DNA of 64,000 bases from the NCBI RefSeq assembly GCF_013113715.1, contig NZ_CP053344.1:1116001-1180000 (forward strand), written 5' to 3'. Made by a program: the position numbers and the translations under genes. The notes under the pieces were generated by a model, which ran no database searches, was not told the origin of the DNA, and saw only the letters and a program-made list of their open reading frames with translations. This document shows positions 1 to 9,233 of the stretch, piece by piece. Positions within the stretch are counted from its first letter, which is position 1, and the number at the start of each line of letters is the position of its first letter. The DNA comes from Herbiconiux sp. SALV-R1 (GTDB lineage: Bacteria; Actinomycetota; Actinomycetes; Actinomycetales; Microbacteriaceae).

Positions 1-58
1 GACCAGCGAGTTCGAACCACCCGCCACGACCGCATCCCTCGATCTCACCCGGCAGAGC

Positions 59-2716
59 GTGAGCGACGAGGTCGACCGCGACCTCCGCGCCGACGTCAGT
101 CTGCTCGGTTCGCTGCTCGGCCGCGTGCTCACCGAGGCCGGTGGCGAGGGGCTGCTCGACGACGTCGAGCGGCTGCGCGCGCTCGTCATCCACGCCTACG
201 AGCGCGACAGCGACGCGTCGATCGAAGACGCCGAGGCCCTCGTGGAGTCGTTCAGCACCGAGCGTGCGGAGCAGGTGGCGCGGGCCTACACCTGCTACTT
301 CCACCTGTCGAACCTCGCCGAGGAGCACCACCGGGTGCGCGTGCTGCAGGCGCGGCTCGGCGCAGCGGGTGCCGCGGGCGGCGCGGACGCCTCCGGCACC
401 GCGGCCCGCCCCGACTCCCTCCCCGCCGCGATCGAGCGCATGCGCGCCGAGCTCGGGCCCGAGGCCGCAGCCGAGCGCCTGCGGTCGCTGCGCTTCCACC
501 CGGTGCTCACCGCGCATCCGACCGAGGCCCGCCGCCGCGCCATCGCCTCGGCCATCCGCCGCATCAGCGAGCTGCTCGACGAGCGCGACGCCGCCGAGCC
601 CGGCTCGATCGCCCTCATCGAGAACGAGCGCCGCCTGCTCGAGGAGATCGACGTGCTCTGGCGCACCTCGCCGCTCCGCCTCACCCGCCCCACCCCGCTC
701 GACGAGGTGCGCACGGCGATGTCGATCTTCGACCAGACCCTGTTCGAGACGGTGCCCCGGGTCTACCGCCTGCTCGACGACTGGCTGCAGGGGCCGACGG
801 ATGCGGGGCGCAAGCCCGCTGTCGCCCCCGCCTTCCTGAGACTCGGCAGCTGGATCGCCGCAGACCGCGACGGCAACCCCTTCGTCACCGCCGACGTCAC
901 CAAGGAGGCCGCGGCCATCGGCGCCGAGCACGTACTGCTCGGGCTCGAGCGTGCCGCCACCCGCATCGGGCGCACCCTCACCCTCGACGAGGCCGACACC
1001 CCGCCGAGCGACGCGCTCCGCGAGCTCGCCGCGCGGCAGGAGCAGATCGCCCCGCACGTCACCTCGCAGATCGGCACCCGCGCCCCGAACGAGCCGCACC
1101 GCCGCGCCGTGCTCGTGATCGCCGAGCGCATCGCCGCCACCCGCCGAGGCGAGTCGCCGCTCGGCTACGCCGACCCCGAGGAGCTGCTCGCCGAGCTGAG
1201 CATGGTGCAGGAGTCGCTGCGTGCCGGCGGCGCCGAGCGCAGCGCCGACGGCGAGCTGCAGAACCTGGTGTGGCAGGTGCAGACCTTCGGCTTCCACCTC
1301 GCCGAGCTCGAGGTGCGGCAGCACTCGAAGGTGCACCGCCAGGCCCTCGAGGAGGTGCGCGCCGGCACCCCGGTCGAGGAGCGCGCCGAGATGACCGGCG
1401 AGGTGCTCGAGGTGTTCCGCACCATCTCGTATCTGCAGGGCCGCTACGGCGTCGACGCCGCACGCCGCTACATCGTCTCATTCACGCAGTCGTCGGCCGA
1501 CCTCGCCAACGTCTACGAACTCGCCGAAGCCGCGCTCGGGTCGCCCAAGGCCGCACCCACGCTCGACGTCATCCCGCTGTTCGAGACCTTCGACGACCTG
1601 CAGGCCTCCACGCGCATCCTGAGCGAGATGATCGAACTCGAGCCGGTGAAGGCGCGCCTTGCCGCCACGGGCCGCAAGCTCGAGGTCATGCTCGGATACT
1701 CCGACTCGTCGAAGGATGTGGGGCCCGTCTCGGCGACGCTCGCCCTGTACTCGGCGCAGTCGCGCATCGCCGACTGGGCGACGGAGAACGACATCGTGCT
1801 GACGCTGTTCCACGGGCGCGGGGGAGCGCTCGGGCGCGGCGGCGGGCCGGCCAACGAGGCCGTGCTGGCGCAGCCCCCGGGATCGGTCGACGGCCGGTTC
1901 AAGCTCACCGAGCAGGGCGAGGTGATCTTCGCGCAGTACGGCGACAAGGCGATCGCGGCGCGGCACATCGAGCAGATGGCCGCGGCGACACTGCTGGCCT
2001 CGAGCCCCTCGAACGAGGAGCGCAACCGGGAGGCTGCCGAGCGCTTCGCCCAGGTGGCGGCGACCATGGACGAGGCGTCGCGCATCCGCTTCTTCGAGCT
2101 CGTCAAGGCCGACGGGTTCGCGCCCTGGTTCGCCCAGGTCACCCCCATGGAGGAGATCGGGTTGCTGGCGCTCGGCTCGCGACCGGCGCGTCGAGGCCTG
2201 TCGGTGGAGTCGCTCGAAGACCTGCGGGCGATTCCGTGGGTGTTCTCGTGGACGCAGGCGCGCATCAACCTCACCGGCTGGTTCGGGCTCGGCTCGGCGC
2301 TCGCCGCTGTCGGCGACGTCGAGCTGCTGCGCGACGCCTACGCGCACTGGCCGCTGTTCGCCTCGATGATCGACAACGTCGAGATGTCGCTGGCGAAGAC
2401 GGATGCGCGCATCGCCGAACGGTACCTCGCGCTCGGCGACCGCGACGACTTGGCGGCGCTCGTGCAGGAGGAGATGGAGCTGACGGCGCTCTGGGTGCGG
2501 CAGACGAGCGGGCACGAGAAGATCCTCGAAGACCGCCCGGTGCTGCGGCGCGCGGTGCGGCTGCGGAGCCCCTACGTCGACGCGCTGTCGCTGCTGCAGC
2601 TGCGGGCGCTCCGCGCGGTGCGCGCCTCGGGCAGCGCCGACCGCGACGACGCCGCCCACCGCCTGCTGCTCCTCGCCGTGAACGGCGTCGCCGCCGGCCT
2701 CCAGAACACGGGGTGA
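59..2716 (+). CDS. ppc: Phosphoenolpyruvate carboxylase
   Basis: Carboxylates phosphoenolpyruvate with bicarbonate to oxaloacetate, the anaplerotic cytoplasmic reaction feeding the TCA cycle. The 885-residue product has family-typical length and all landmark motifs: TAHPTE with the catalytic His near residue 153, GSWIAADRDGNP near 265, the GYSDSSKD motif near 545 and the glycine-rich FHGRGGALGRGGGP loop near 585. The GTG at 59 is the first start visible, but it has no Shine-Dalgarno and no -10 hexamer at the usual distance, and the same frame is open to base 2. The real start may therefore lie before the window. The next gene follows after 65 bp on the same strand with its own probable promoter. 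Identity is secure; only the start is open. Confidence 0.97.
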   Translation: MSDEVDRDLRADVSLLGSLLGRVLTEAGGEGLLDDVERLRALVIHAYERDSDASIEDAEALVESFSTERAEQVARAYTCYFHLSNLAEEHHRVRVLQARLGAAGAAGGADASGTAARPDSLPAAIERMRAELGPEAAAERLRSLRFHPVLTAHPTEARRRAIASAIRRISELLDERDAAEPGSIALIENERRLLEEIDVLWRTSPLRLTRPTPLDEVRTAMSIFDQTLFETVPRVYRLLDDWLQGPTDAGRKPAVAPAFLRLGSWIAADRDGNPFVTADVTKEAAAIGAEHVLLGLERAATRIGRTLTLDEADTPPSDALRELAARQEQIAPHVTSQIGTRAPNEPHRRAVLVIAERIAATRRGESPLGYADPEELLAELSMVQESLRAGGAERSADGELQNLVWQVQTFGFHLAELEVRQHSKVHRQALEEVRAGTPVEERAEMTGEVLEVFRTISYLQGRYGVDAARRYIVSFTQSSADLANVYELAEAALGSPKAAPTLDVIPLFETFDDLQASTRILSEMIELEPVKARLAATGRKLEVMLGYSDSSKDVGPVSATLALYSAQSRIADWATENDIVLTLFHGRGGALGRGGGPANEAVLAQPPGSVDGRFKLTEQGEVIFAQYGDKAIAARHIEQMAAATLLASSPSNEERNREAAERFAQVAATMDEASRIRFFELVKADGFAPWFAQVTPMEEIGLLALGSRPARRGLSVESLEDLRAIPWVFSWTQARINLTGWFGLGSALAAVGDVELLRDAYAHWPLFASMIDNVEMSLAKTDARIAERYLALGDRDDLAALVQEEMELTALWVRQTSGHEKILEDRPVLRRAVRLRSPYVDALSLLQLRALRAVRASGSADRDDAAHRLLLLAVNGVAAGLQNTG

Positions 2717-2781
2717 CCCGCGAGCCCGCCCGGCGGGGGCGCACGCCCGCGCGCTCAGGGGGAGGGGTAGCGTGGGGCGCG

Positions 2782-3489
2782 ATGTCGAACTTCTTCCTGC
2801 GATCGGGCTCGGGGGCGGGGCGTAGCCGCTCGGGTCGCGTGTGGGCGCGGATGCTCGTGGTGGCCGCCGCCGCATCCGTCGTGGGTCTGGCGTCGCTGAC
2901 GATGCTCGCACCCCCGCCGTCGACGGCGGTCGGGCCGGGTCTCGCCTCGGGCGCGGGCGACGTCTCGGCCGGCCCGTCGCTCGCCGACGAGCTGCAGTCG
3001 CTCACCGTGCCCGGCACCGCGAACGGCGTCGCGGTGACCCGCGACGGCTACGGGGCGACCTCGGGCCTCGAGAACCTGTCGAAGGGGAGCACGAACCGCG
3101 ACTGGGCGGTGCTCGTGCTCTACATGGCGGGGTTCCCGACGAGCGACTCGAACATCACCGTGATGCTGCGCTGGATGCGCCAGGAGAACGGCCCCGACGA
3201 CTGGTGGCTGCGCAACAACCCGCTGAACAACGGCTGGGGCTCGGGCGGCGGCAGCGGCCTCGGCAGCTACGCGAACCTCGTCATCGCCGCCGAGAACGTG
3301 GGCAACGCGCTGCACGGCAACCCGGGGTACGCCGCCATCGTCGCGGGCTTCGAGTCGTCGGCGCCGACGGCGCAGATCGAGTCGGCGATCTGGGCCTCGC
3401 CCTGGGCGAGCTCGCACTACGGCAACGGTTCGCACTGGGCCTACACGCCGGTGCCCGAGTACGCGTCGCCCGCCGGCACCTGGGGCTGA
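2782..3489 (+). CDS. Secreted lysozyme-like protein of unknown substrate
   Basis: The 235-residue product has an N-terminal basic stretch, a hydrophobic segment (about residues 22-42) and an alanine/small-residue region typical of an exported or membrane-anchored protein. The C-terminal half holds a WMRQENG motif followed by NNPLN and a tryptophan-rich end. A glutamate in a helix followed by an Asn-rich loop is reminiscent of the lysozyme/transglycosylase fold, but I cannot identify a named family, so muralytic activity is inference. The ATG at 2782 is chosen because TAGCGT (2768-2773) lies 8 nt before it with no Shine-Dalgarno, the leaderless pattern repeated across this window. A peptidoglycan-binding or scaffolding role is equally possible. 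Confidence 0.7.
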   Translation: MSNFFLRSGSGAGRSRSGRVWARMLVVAAAASVVGLASLTMLAPPPSTAVGPGLASGAGDVSAGPSLADELQSLTVPGTANGVAVTRDGYGATSGLENLSKGSTNRDWAVLVLYMAGFPTSDSNITVMLRWMRQENGPDDWWLRNNPLNNGWGSGGGSGLGSYANLVIAAENVGNALHGNPGYAAIVAGFESSAPTAQIESAIWASPWASSHYGNGSHWAYTPVPEYASPAGTWG

Positions 3490-3575
3490 GCCGGCAAACC
3501 CGCCATACTGGGAGCACTGGAAATCGACCCGAACGGTTCCACCTGTCCGACCGCTCCTTCAGGAAGGCCGCCCTC

Positions 3576-5141
3576 TTGTTCTCGTTCGACTCCCTTCTCG
3601 CCGTGGCAGGCATAGGCCTGCTCGTCGTCATCGCACTCATCGTGCTGATCGTGCTGCTGCGCGGCATCAAGGTCGCCAAGCCCGACGAGGCGATCATCGT
3701 CACCTCGCGCCAGAAGTCGGTGAAGCCCGGCACCACCCCGCTCGAAGAAGACGAGAACGCCGGGCAGCGCGTCGTCTTCGGCTCGCGCGTGTTCGTCAAG
3801 CCCATCGTCGAGGCGTACTTCAAGCTGTCGCTGCGCAGCCGCCAGCTCAACGTGCAGGCGACCGCCCAGACGAAGGATGCGATCACCATCAAGGTGAACG
3901 CCGTCGCCGTGGTGAAGGTGGGCGGCTCGGAGTCGATGGTGCGTGCCGCGGCGCAGCGCTTCCTCAACCAGCAGGACCAGATCGAGACCTCCACCGAGGA
4001 GGTGCTCTCGGGTTCGGTGCGATCGATCGTGGGTCAGCTCACGGTGACCGAGATCATCACGAACCGTCAGGCGCTCCAGGGCCAGGTGCTCGACGCCGTG
4101 CGCGAGTCGCTCGACGTGCAGGGCCTCCAGATCGACACGCTGCAGATCAAGGAGATCGACGACGACAACGGCTACATCCGTGACCTCGGTCGTGCCGAGG
4201 CCGCCCGCGTGAAGCAGGTCGCCGAGGTCGCCGAGTCGGTGGCCCGCCGCACCTCGGAGGAGGCCCGCATCGAGGCCGACCAGGCCGTCGCCGAGCAGCA
4301 GCGCAAGCTCGACCTGCGGAATGCCGAGATTCAGAAGGAGACCGACAAGGCGCGTGCCGAGGCCGCCGCGTCGCGGCCGCTGGCCGAGGCGATCTCGCAG
4401 CAGGAGGTCATCGCGCAGCAGGAGATCACCGCAGGGAAGCGGGTCGGTCTCCGCAAGCAGGAGCTCGACGCCGAGATCCGCGCCGTCGCCGACGCCGAGG
4501 CCTACTCGGTGGAGAAGAAGGCCCAGGCGGATGCTGCTGCCGCCGTCGCCGCCGCGAACGCCGAGCGCGATCGACGCAAGGCCGTGGCCGAGGCCATCGA
4601 GGCCGAGGGTGTGGCCGACCGCAACCGCCGCCGCTCGGCGGCCGAGGCGACCGAGGCCGAGGGTGTCGCGGAGAAGAACCGTCGTATCGCCGCCGCCGAG
4701 GCGCTGCGAGCCGAGGGTGAGGCCGAGGCCAACTCGATCCGCGTGAAGGGTGCCGCAGAGGCGGAGGCGACGCTCGCCAAGGCCGAGGCGCTCGAGGAGC
4801 GCGCCGACGACCTGCTGCGCCAGCAGATCATCGCCGAGCTGCCCGCCATCGTGCGTGCCGCCTCCGAGCCGCTCGGCGCCATCGGCAACATGACGGTGAT
4901 CTCGAACGACGGCTCGGGGTCGTCGCAGGTGGGCGAGAACGTCGCCGGCCAGCTCGCCACCTCGATGCAGATCGTGCGCGACCTCGTGGGCATCGATATT
5001 GCCGAGATCGTGACGGGCCGCGTCTCGGGCGAGGCCGCCGGCACCGCCGCGGGCAAGGCGTTCGCCGCGAGCAGCACCGCGGCGTCGCGCGGCACCGCCG
5101 TGCGGGCGTCGAGCCCGGCGCCGCAGACCCCCGCGGAGTAG
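3576..5141 (+). CDS. Flotillin-family (SPFH/band 7) membrane scaffold protein
   Basis: Flotillins form oligomeric scaffolds at functional membrane microdomains. The 521-residue product begins with one hydrophobic anchor (about residues 5-27), continues with an SPFH domain (about 30-200), and then a long Glu/Ala/Arg-rich heptad region (about 205-410) with repeated A-E-A-E patterns, as expected for the flotillin coiled coil. The start is TTG at 3576, supported by AGGAAGG at 3561-3567 with 8 nt spacing and by the transmembrane segment beginning right after it; upstream in-frame codons read as non-native sequence. A partner NfeD-type protein, often next to bacterial flotillins, is not adjacent here. 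The gene is followed by a strong hairpin at 5191-5257. Confidence 0.93.
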   Translation: MFSFDSLLAVAGIGLLVVIALIVLIVLLRGIKVAKPDEAIIVTSRQKSVKPGTTPLEEDENAGQRVVFGSRVFVKPIVEAYFKLSLRSRQLNVQATAQTKDAITIKVNAVAVVKVGGSESMVRAAAQRFLNQQDQIETSTEEVLSGSVRSIVGQLTVTEIITNRQALQGQVLDAVRESLDVQGLQIDTLQIKEIDDDNGYIRDLGRAEAARVKQVAEVAESVARRTSEEARIEADQAVAEQQRKLDLRNAEIQKETDKARAEAAASRPLAEAISQQEVIAQQEITAGKRVGLRKQELDAEIRAVADAEAYSVEKKAQADAAAAVAAANAERDRRKAVAEAIEAEGVADRNRRRSAAEATEAEGVAEKNRRIAAAEALRAEGEAEANSIRVKGAAEAEATLAKAEALEERADDLLRQQIIAELPAIVRAASEPLGAIGNMTVISNDGSGSSQVGENVAGQLATSMQIVRDLVGIDIAEIVTGRVSGEAAGTAAGKAFAASSTAASRGTAVRASSPAPQTPAE

Positions 5142-5190
5142 CCCCCGCCGGAGTGGCCCGCGCCCGAGCGACCCCGCCAGAGTGGCCGTT

Positions 5191-5257
5191 CGAACGGTAT
5201 GAGAATCGCGGTGCCGAGCCCCCCACGGGCTCGAACCCGCGATTCTCATACCGTTCG
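5191..5257. repeat. Long imperfect inverted repeat between flotillin and LigD-polymerase genes
   Basis: Left arm 5191-5221 and right arm 5227-5257 are 31 nt each and complementary except for three internal mismatches; the first 21 nt (starting CGAACGGTATGAG) pair without mismatch, and the loop is only 5 nt. The arms are AT-richer than the surroundings. The position 50 nt after the flotillin stop suits a terminator, but there is no T-run and the stem is far longer than a normal intrinsic terminator, so it may be a repeat-type element or a protein-binding palindrome. No second copy was noticed in the window. Confidence 0.85.
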
Positions 5258-5292
5258 CGCCGTCTCAGCCCGGCGTGGGTAGGGTGGGGCGC

Positions 5293-6321
5293 ATGGCGAG
5301 CGAGGCGACGACGGTGCAGGTCGAAGGTCCCGAGGGTGTGGTGCGCGAGATGCGCGTGTCGAGCCCGTCGCGGGTGCTCTGGCCCGAGCTCGGCATCACG
5401 AAGCTCGACCTCGTGAACTACCTCGTCGCGGTGGGCCCCGCGTTCGTCGAGGCGAACGGCGACCGCCCGGTCTCGCTGCAGCGCTTCCCCGACGGGGTCG
5501 ACGGGGAGTGGTTCTTCTCGAAGAATCCGCCGCGCGGCGCCCCCGACTTCGTGCGGGCGGTGACGGTGACCTACCCGAGCGCTCGCGCGCATCCGCAGCT
5601 CGTCATCGACGAGCCCGCCGCCGCGGTGTGGGCGGCGCAGATGAACACGGTCGTGTTCCACCCCTGGGCCTCGCGCGCCGAGACCTCCGACTTCCCCGAC
5701 CAGCTGCGCATCGACCTCGACCCGCAGCCCGGCACCGACTTCGACGACGCTGTTCCCGCCGCCTTCGAGCTGCGCACGGTGCTTGCCGAGGCCGGGCTCG
5801 AGGCCTTCGTGAAGACCTCGGGCAACCGCGGGTTGCACGTGTTCGCGCCGATCGAGCCGACGGCCGAGTTCCTCGACGTGCGGCACGCCGTCATCGCCGC
5901 GGCCCGCGAGCTCGAGCGGCGCATGCCCGAGCAGATCACCACGAACTGGTGGAAGGAGGAGCGCGGCGAGCGCATCTTCGTCGACTTCAACCAGGCCAAC
6001 CGCGACCGCACCATGGCGGGGGCCTACAGCCCGCGCGCCCTCCCCACCGCCACGGTCTCGACCCCCGTCACCTGGGACGAGCTCGCGACCGTCGACCCCG
6101 CCGCCTTCACCGTGCTCACCGTTCCCGAGCGCCTCGCCACCACGGGTGACCCGTGGGCGGGCATGAGTGAGAAGCCCGGCACCATCGACACGCTGCTCGA
6201 CTGGTGGGCCCGCGATCTCGAGTCGGGCCTCGGCGAGCTGCCGTTCCCGCCCGACTACCCGAAGATGCCGGGGGAGCCGCCCCGGGTGCAGCCGAGCCGC
6301 GCCCGCAAGACCGAGGAGTAG
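5293..6321 (+). CDS. LigD-type polymerase/primase domain protein (stand-alone)
   Basis: Archaeo-eukaryotic-primase-type polymerase of bacterial non-homologous end joining, which fills gaps at broken DNA ends, often with ribonucleotides. The 342-residue product is a single LigD_pol domain: the SLQRFPDGV and FFSKNPPRG motifs near residues 63-80, the metal-binding D-L-D-P motif near 140, KTSGNRGLHVF near 178 and the FVDFNQANRDRTM region near 235 are all present. In Mycobacterium the domain is fused to a nuclease and a ligase; here it stands alone and a separate ligase gene converges on it, 6 bp away. ATG 5293 is chosen because TAGGGT (5280-5285) lies 7 nt upstream (leaderless); an in-frame GTG at 5275 would place that hexamer inside the gene. 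No Ku gene is in the window. Confidence 0.92.
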   Translation: MASEATTVQVEGPEGVVREMRVSSPSRVLWPELGITKLDLVNYLVAVGPAFVEANGDRPVSLQRFPDGVDGEWFFSKNPPRGAPDFVRAVTVTYPSARAHPQLVIDEPAAAVWAAQMNTVVFHPWASRAETSDFPDQLRIDLDPQPGTDFDDAVPAAFELRTVLAEAGLEAFVKTSGNRGLHVFAPIEPTAEFLDVRHAVIAAARELERRMPEQITTNWWKEERGERIFVDFNQANRDRTMAGAYSPRALPTATVSTPVTWDELATVDPAAFTVLTVPERLATTGDPWAGMSEKPGTIDTLLDWWARDLESGLGELPFPPDYPKMPGEPPRVQPSRARKTEE

Positions 6322-6327
6322 GCGAGC

Positions 6328-7419
6328 CTAGACCAGCACGTCTCCGAGGTCGTACGCCGTCGGCAGGTCGAGTTGCTCGAAGGTGCACGAGCGCGGATCG
6401 CGATCGGGCCGCCAGCGCTCGAACTGCACCGTGTGCCTGAACCGCGCGCCCTCCATCTGGTCGTACCGCACCTCGACCACCCGCTCGGGGCGCAGCCTCA
6501 CGAACGAGGTGTCCTTCGACGACGAGAAGCGGTTGCGTTCGCCCTCGCCGAGCACCGCGTCGCCGCTCTCGTCGCGTTCGACGAGCGGCGCCAGCTCGTC
6601 GACCAGCGCCAGCCGCCGCGCGTCGCTGAACGCCGAGATGCCGCCCACCCCGAGCAGCCGGGCGGATGCGCCTTCGCCGTCGCCCGCATCCGTCTCGTCG
6701 TAGAGACCCACGAGCAGCGACCCCACCCCCGAGCCGCTCTTGTGCACGCGGTAGCCGAGCACGACGACGTCGGCGGTGCGGTGGTGCTTGATCTTGAACA
6801 GCGTGCGCTTGCCCGGCGCGTAGGGAGCGGCGAGCGGTTTGGCGACGACCCCGTCGAGCCCGGCGCCCTCGAACTCGTCGAGCCAGCGCCGCGCGAGCTC
6901 GACGTCGAGCGTGGTGCGGGTGACGTGCAGCGGCGCGGGGAGACCGCTCGCGAACTCCTCGAGCGCGGCGCGGCGCTCGCCGAAGGGGCGCTCGAGCAGC
7001 TCCTCCCCACCCTGGGAGAGCAGGTCGAAGGCGATGAAGAGGGCGGGCGTCTCGGCCGCCAGCTTCGCGACCCGCGAGGCCGCGGGGTGGATGCGCTGCG
7101 ACAGCGCCTCCCAGTCGAGCCGCTGCGCACCCGGCTCGCCGACGGCCACCACGACCTCGCCGTCGAGCACGCACGGCCCCGGCAGCAGCTCGGCGAGGGC
7201 GGAGGTGAGTTCGGGGAAGTAGCGGGTGAGCGGCTTCGATCCGCGACTGCCGATCTCGACGGTCTCGCCGTCGAACGAGACGATGCCGCGGAAGCCGTCC
7301 CACTTGGGCTCGTACGACAGCCCGCCGTCGACCTTCGACGGGTCGGGCACGGTGTCGACCGCCTTGGCGAGCATCGGGGAGGGGAGCTGCGGATGCGTCA
7401 TGCTCCGATCCTGCTCCAT
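6328..7419 (-). CDS. ATP-dependent DNA ligase (LigC/LigD-ligase type)
   Basis: Seals nicks by the covalent lysyl-AMP mechanism. The 363-residue product has motif I as EPKWDGFRG, with the nucleotidyl-acceptor lysine near residue 39; motif IV as LDGVVAKPL and motif V as LFKIKHH near 210-245; and a C-terminal OB-fold region ending with the family-typical RHTVQFERWRPDR. It resembles mycobacterial LigC and the ligase part of LigD. It converges with the polymerase-domain gene at 5293-6321, so the two look like split LigD functions. Two starts are possible: ATG at 7419 after GGGGAG, and ATG at 7401 after AGGATCGGAG; they differ by six residues. Confidence 0.9.
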   Translation of the reverse strand: MEQDRSMTHPQLPSPMLAKAVDTVPDPSKVDGGLSYEPKWDGFRGIVSFDGETVEIGSRGSKPLTRYFPELTSALAELLPGPCVLDGEVVVAVGEPGAQRLDWEALSQRIHPAASRVAKLAAETPALFIAFDLLSQGGEELLERPFGERRAALEEFASGLPAPLHVTRTTLDVELARRWLDEFEGAGLDGVVAKPLAAPYAPGKRTLFKIKHHRTADVVVLGYRVHKSGSGVGSLLVGLYDETDAGDGEGASARLLGVGGISAFSDARRLALVDELAPLVERDESGDAVLGEGERNRFSSSKDTSFVRLRPERVVEVRYDQMEGARFRHTVQFERWRPDRDPRSCTFEQLDLPTAYDLGDVLV

Positions 7420-7498
7420 CTGCTCCCCGACGCGGTAGGGCCCGGTGCCCCCGGGCGGAAGGCGGGCGGAACGGGGGAGGGCGTGTCAGGGTTGACGC

Positions 7499-8680
7499 AT
7501 GGCTGCTGACACCCCACCGCAACCCTCGTTGCGCTCACTGCTGACCGACCGGCTCGGTCACCTGAGCATCCGGAGCCTGCAGGTGATCGTGGTGCTGGTG
7601 CTCGCCGTGGGCGTCGTGTTCGCGCTGGTGCAGCTGAAGCTCGTGGTCATCCCGGTGCTGATCGCGCTCATCCTCGCCTCGGCCGTGCACCCCGTGATGG
7701 CGTGGCTGCGGCGGCACGGACTCTCGTCGATGGTCGCCACCTGGCTCACCCTGCTCTCGGCGCTCGTCGTGGTGGGCGGGGTGATCACCCTCATCGTCTT
7801 CGCCGTGCGCGGGCAGTGGCGGGCCCTCGGCGACTCCGCAGCCCAGGGCATCGACGATCTGCACGGCCTCGTGTCGGGGCTGCCGTTCGAGATCGACCAG
7901 GCGCAGATCGACGGGGCGCGCGACGCGGTGCTCGGCTTCCTCACCAGCAGCCAGTTCGGCTCGGGCGCGCTCGCCGGGGTGTCGGCGGCGGGCGAGGTCA
8001 TCACGGGCGCCGTGCTGATGATCGTCATCCTGTTCTTCTTCATCAAGGACGGGCCTGCCATCTGGGCCTTCCTGCTCAAGCCGTTCAGCGGCCACCGGCA
8101 CGCGCGCGGTGAGCGCATCGGGCGCACCGCGGTGGGCGTGTTCGGCGGCTACGTGCGCGGCACCGCCGTGATCGCCTTCGTCGACGCCGCCGCCATCGGC
8201 ATCGGCCTCGCCGTGCTCGGGGTGCCGCTGGCGCTCCCGCTGGCCATCATCATGTTCATCGGCGCGTTCATCCCCATCGTCGGCGCGACCCTCGCCGGGG
8301 TGCTCGCCGCCCTCGTCGCGCTCGTCGCGAACGGCCCGGTGGTCGCACTCATCGTGGTGGGCATCGTGATCGCCGTGAACCAGCTCGAGGGCAACTTCCT
8401 GCAGCCGGTGGTGATGGCGCAGTCGCTGAAGCTGCATCCCCTCGTCATCCTGGTGGCGCTCACGGCGGGCACGATCCTCGGCGGCATCATCGGTGCCGTG
8501 CTCTCGGTGCCGATCGCGGCGGTCGCCTGGTCGATCGTGAAGGTGTGGGACAAGGAGGCGCCGCCCGCTGAGACCCGCGAGGAGCGCAAGGCGCGCAAGC
8601 GCCGGGAGAAGCAGCAGAAGAGCGCGCAGAAGGCGCGGCAGGCTGCCGCACCGAAGTCGCCGGGCGCCGTTCGTCCGTAG
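7499..8680 (+). CDS. AI-2E/PerM-family transporter
   Basis: Polytopic membrane protein of the AI-2E transporter (PerM/YdiK/TqsA) family, about 8 membrane segments in 393 residues. Two hydrophobic hairpins at residues 25-105 are followed by a soluble amphipathic region (about 110-155) and a C-terminal membrane block containing the family-typical PLALPLAIIMFIGAFIPIVG and a QLEGNFLQPVVM motif near 300. The last 40 residues are Lys/Arg/Ala-rich and cytoplasmic. The family includes quorum-signal exporters and Na+/H+ antiporters, so the substrate cannot be assigned. ATG 7499 follows CAGGGT (7487-7492) by 6 nt, a leaderless-type promoter; it is divergent from the ligase gene, sharing about 80 bp. 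Confidence 0.9.
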   Translation: MAADTPPQPSLRSLLTDRLGHLSIRSLQVIVVLVLAVGVVFALVQLKLVVIPVLIALILASAVHPVMAWLRRHGLSSMVATWLTLLSALVVVGGVITLIVFAVRGQWRALGDSAAQGIDDLHGLVSGLPFEIDQAQIDGARDAVLGFLTSSQFGSGALAGVSAAGEVITGAVLMIVILFFFIKDGPAIWAFLLKPFSGHRHARGERIGRTAVGVFGGYVRGTAVIAFVDAAAIGIGLAVLGVPLALPLAIIMFIGAFIPIVGATLAGVLAALVALVANGPVVALIVVGIVIAVNQLEGNFLQPVVMAQSLKLHPLVILVALTAGTILGGIIGAVLSVPIAAVAWSIVKVWDKEAPPAETREERKARKRREKQQKSAQKARQAAAPKSPGAVRP

Positions 8681-8731
8681 CGCGACCGCCCGGCGCAGGC
8701 GCGCCGCCCCCGCGGTGCTACCGTGGGCCTC

Positions 8732-9226
8732 GTGAGCGTGCGCATCGAGAAGGTCGACCTGCCGGGCATCGGCGTGCGGCACGACCTGCTCACCGAGAGC
8801 GGGCGTCGGCTGAGCGTGGTGTCGCACCGCGACGGCGAGCGCGACCTCGCCCTGTTCGACCTCGACGACCCCGACGCCTCGAGCGATTCCGTCCCGCTGA
8901 GCGACGACGAGGCGGCAGCGCTCGCCGACCTGCTCGGCAGCTCGGTGACCATGTCGCGGCTCACCAGCCTCGCCGGCGACGCTGCGGGGCTCTACACCGA
9001 GCAGCTCTCGCTCCCCACCGACTCGCCCTACCTCAACCGCCCGCTCGGCGACACGAAGGCGCGCACCCGCACGCGGGTGTCGATCGTGGCGATCGTGCGC
9101 GGCGAGAAGGTCATCCCGTCGCCGACGCCCGCCGAGGTCCTCCGCCCGGGCGACGTGATCGTCGCCGTCGGCATCAGGGAGGGCCTCGACCACCTGGCCC
9201 GCATCGTGGCCCACGGGCCGGACTGA
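8732..9226 (+). CDS. khtT: KhtT-like regulatory subunit with RCK_C/TrkA-C domain
   Basis: Probable cytoplasmic gating subunit of a K+/H+ antiporter. The 164-residue product starts with RIEKVDLPGIGVRHDL and VSHRDGERDLALFD, which match the N-terminal domain of KhtT-like proteins, and ends with an RCK_C domain (about residues 85-160) containing a P-x-P-x-x-V-L-x-x-G-D pattern that binds ligands in this family. The start GTG 8732 is chosen because TACCGT (8719-8724) lies 7 nt upstream; an in-frame GTG at 8723 would overlap that hexamer. The antiporter gene starts 7 bp after its stop, so the pair is one operon. In Bacillus the pair counters high pH and cytoplasmic K+ and is tuned by a cyclic nucleotide; ligand here unknown. 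Confidence 0.88.
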   Translation: MSVRIEKVDLPGIGVRHDLLTESGRRLSVVSHRDGERDLALFDLDDPDASSDSVPLSDDEAAALADLLGSSVTMSRLTSLAGDAAGLYTEQLSLPTDSPYLNRPLGDTKARTRTRVSIVAIVRGEKVIPSPTPAEVLRPGDVIVAVGIREGLDHLARIVAHGPD

Positions 9227-9233
9227 TCGAGCC

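Noticed and set aside
2841-3575. N-terminal extension of the flotillin ORF
   Set aside because: Arg-rich shadow of the secreted-protein gene; TTG 3576 has a Shine-Dalgarno and precedes the anchor helix.
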